DNA from: Actinomycetota bacterium
Lineage (GTDB): Bacteria > Actinomycetota > Actinomycetes > Streptosporangiales > Streptosporangiaceae
NCBI GenBank assembly: GCA_003168295.1
Contig: PMST01000573.1
Span: forward strand, 1-7,300
DNA: 7,300 bases
Direction: 5' to 3'
The stretch's first letter is position 1. The number at the start of each line of letters is the position of its first letter. The position numbers and the translations under genes are program-made. The notes below the pieces were generated by a model. The model was not told the origin of the DNA. It made no database searches and saw only the letters and a program-made list of their open reading frames with translations. Below are positions 6,274-7,300 of the stretch, piece by piece.

Positions 6274-7097
6274 GCCCCTGGACACCGCAGCGCGTGCTGG
6301 ACGCGGCGACCCTGATGGAGTGGCAGCCCGACGACGCCATCGAGGTCCGGACGGATGACTACCGCCTGATCCGCTACCCGGACTGGGCGCTCGACCCCTC
6401 CTTCCCGGCCGCCCAGGTCACCAGGTCGCGCAGCGGCCGGCCCGTCGGCGAGCTGGTGGAGGAGGTCCTCGCGTACGTCCGCGGCTGGGGCCTGCTCGGC
6501 GTGGCCTGGTGGGTATCGGCCGCCAGCCGGCCGCACGACACCGAGGAACAGCTGCGCGCCCAGGGCGGCAAGCGCATCGACACCGTGCAGATCCTGGCCC
6601 GCGAACTGACCGAACCCCTGCCCGAGCTCGGTGTTCCCGCCGACGTGAGCGTGGAGCTGGTCGGCGACGAGCGGACGTTCCGGATGGCCTCGCAGGTCAC
6701 CGTGCGCGGCTGGGGCCGCAAGGAGCCGGATAAGGCCAGCGGCGCCCGAGATCTCGCCGAGGCGCTCCGCGATCTCGCCACCTGGACCAACTTCCGCGTG
6801 CTGGCCTGCGTAGACGGTGCGCCCGCCTGCACCGGCGGGGCCACGCTGAACGACGAGGTAGCCAAGCTGTGGGGTGCCGTCACGCTGCCGGCCTTCCGGC
6901 GCCGCGGCAGCTACCGCGCCGTCCTGGCGGAACGGCTCCGGCTGGCCCGCGACCACGGCGCGGAGCTGGCCCTGGTCCAGGGCCGCGTCGAGACCTCGGG
7001 GCCGATCTTGCTCCGGGCCGGTTTCACCGACTACGGCGAGGAGCGCTGTTACTGGCTCCCACAGGAGGAATTTCGCTGGCCGCGAGTTGTGCCATGA
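6270..7097 (+). CDS. GNAT-fold N-acetyltransferase
   Basis: The product is a 275-residue protein with a GNAT acetyltransferase domain in its C-terminal half (about 126-262). The core reads KLWGAVTLPAFRRRGSYRAVL (199-219). It contains beta-4 and the acetyl-CoA pyrophosphate loop R-R-R-G-S-Y, where Tyr215 replaces the more usual Gly/Ala. Then come an arginine-rich helix, a beta-5-like strand (AELALVQG, 231-238) and LLRAGFTDYGEERCYW (247-262), the typical GNAT ending. Residues 20-115 may be a degenerate second GNAT lobe, since its end (EEQLRAQGGKRIDTVQILAREL) mirrors a GNAT C-terminus. The start is TTG 6270 with a consensus ribosome site; TTGA overlaps the MFS stop, so the two are probably coupled. 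The acceptor substrate is unknown. Pairing with an exporter would suit a resistance or detoxification module, but that is only context. Confidence 0.8.
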   Translation: MSPWTPQRVLDAATLMEWQPDDAIEVRTDDYRLIRYPDWALDPSFPAAQVTRSRSGRPVGELVEEVLAYVRGWGLLGVAWWVSAASRPHDTEEQLRAQGGKRIDTVQILARELTEPLPELGVPADVSVELVGDERTFRMASQVTVRGWGRKEPDKASGARDLAEALRDLATWTNFRVLACVDGAPACTGGATLNDEVAKLWGAVTLPAFRRRGSYRAVLAERLRLARDHGAELALVQGRVETSGPILLRAGFTDYGEERCYWLPQEEFRWPRVVP

Positions 7098-7109
7098 CGT
7101 GCCGTCATG
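7093..7109. promoter_or_regulatory. Short perfect inverted repeat after the GNAT gene
   Basis: CATGACG (7093-7099) and CGTCATG (7103-7109) form 7-bp arms around a 3-base loop and include the GNAT stop codon. It lies 13 bases before the next ATG. It could be a small terminator hairpin or an operator for the downstream gene. No T-run follows. Confidence 0.35.
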
Positions 7110-7122
7110 CTCTCATGCACCC

Positions 7123-7300
7123 ATGACCGAGCTACGGCAAGAAGCCACCGACCTCCAGACCCTGGGCGAGATCGAGCGCCAGGTGCTCTGGCTGTCCACG
7201 GCGATCGTCCACCACGCGAACCGGGTCCGGCCCAACCCCGGCGGCCTGAAGGTCGGCGGTCACCAGGCGTCCTCGGCCTCGATGGTCTCGATCATGACCT
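7123..7300 (+). CDS. Pyruvate dehydrogenase E1 / transketolase-like enzyme, N-terminal part
   Basis: Only the first 59 codons lie in the window; the gene runs off the 3' edge. The visible segment includes EIERQVLWL (16-24), VHHANRVRPNPGGLKVGGHQ (29-48) and ASSASMVSIMT (49-59). The GGHxAS-x-S element resembles the N-terminal thiamine-diphosphate-binding region of homodimeric pyruvate dehydrogenase E1 (AceE) and transketolases. ATG 7123 has no Shine-Dalgarno site. In-frame GTG 7099 and TTG 7087 exist but also lack good sites, so leaderless translation or an alternative start is possible. The gene begins 25 bases after the GNAT stop, so co-transcription cannot be excluded. Which 2-oxo acid or ketose it uses cannot be judged from this fragment. 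Confidence 0.7.
   Translation, partial: MTELRQEATDLQTLGEIERQVLWLSTAIVHHANRVRPNPGGLKVGGHQASSASMVSIMT

Noticed and set aside
4942..6285. 447-codon minus-strand open frame opposite the MFS gene
   Set aside because: Low-complexity Arg/Gly/Gln-rich product with no recognisable domain; the plus-strand frame has a clear MFS motif and hydrophobicity.
5877..6956. 359-codon minus-strand open frame spanning the MFS/GNAT junction
   Set aside because: It crosses two well-supported genes on the other strand and shows no domain.
7063..7070. AGGAGGAA as a ribosome site for the last gene
   Set aside because: It lies inside the GNAT coding region, over 50 bases from ATG 7123 and 16 bases from the nearest in-frame TTG, so it is probably just Gln-Glu-Glu codons.
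1..7300. CRISPR, tRNA/rRNA, insertion sequence or phage signatures
   Set aside because: I saw no spaced direct repeats, cloverleaf-like segments, transposase motifs or terminal inverted repeats flanking a gene.

Overview
The window is very GC-rich, with almost every third codon position G or C, common GTG/TTG starts, and stop/start overlaps. It looks like a chromosomal segment from a high-GC actinomycete. I cannot name the genus. I see no insertion sequence, phage gene, CRISPR array, tRNA or rRNA, and coding density is high.

Layout. Positions 1-164 hold no convincing gene apart from a possible 7-codon leader. They contain a long, near-perfect hairpin (56-109) and a candidate extended -10 box. 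Next, on the plus strand, come a four-helix DUF2127-type membrane protein with a zinc-ribbon-like N-terminus (165 or 171 to 1067) and a succinate-semialdehyde-dehydrogenase-type aldehyde dehydrogenase (1109-2497). These face a three-gene minus-strand operon read from 4879 down to 2494: acylating acetaldehyde dehydrogenase, 4-hydroxy-2-oxovalerate aldolase, and a small CoA-binding protein. A divergent control region (4880-5019) carries a 16-bp dyad and separates this operon from a plus-strand pair: an MFS transporter (5020-6273) and a GNAT-fold protein (6270-7097), joined by a TTGA overlap. The window ends in the first 59 codons of a thiamine-diphosphate enzyme resembling pyruvate dehydrogenase E1/transketolase (from 7123).

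How the genes fit together. The aldolase and acylating dehydrogenase are the last two steps of meta-cleavage aromatic or steroid-ring degradation. 4-Hydroxy-2-oxoacids are split to pyruvate plus an aldehyde, which is channelled to the dehydrogenase and released as acyl-CoA. The usual partner, 2-hydroxypenta-2,4-dienoate hydratase, is absent. A CoA_binding_2-family protein occupies the downstream position instead. The flanking aldehyde dehydrogenase and the pyruvate-dehydrogenase-like gene would suit the same carbon flow (aldehydes, pyruvate, acetyl-CoA), but they are separate transcription units and the link is inference.

I found no clearly new multi-gene system. The most useful leads are the hydratase-less aldolase/dehydrogenase operon with its CoA-binding companion, the operator-like dyad in the divergent promoter, and two places where an extended -10 box is spaced for leaderless transcription.
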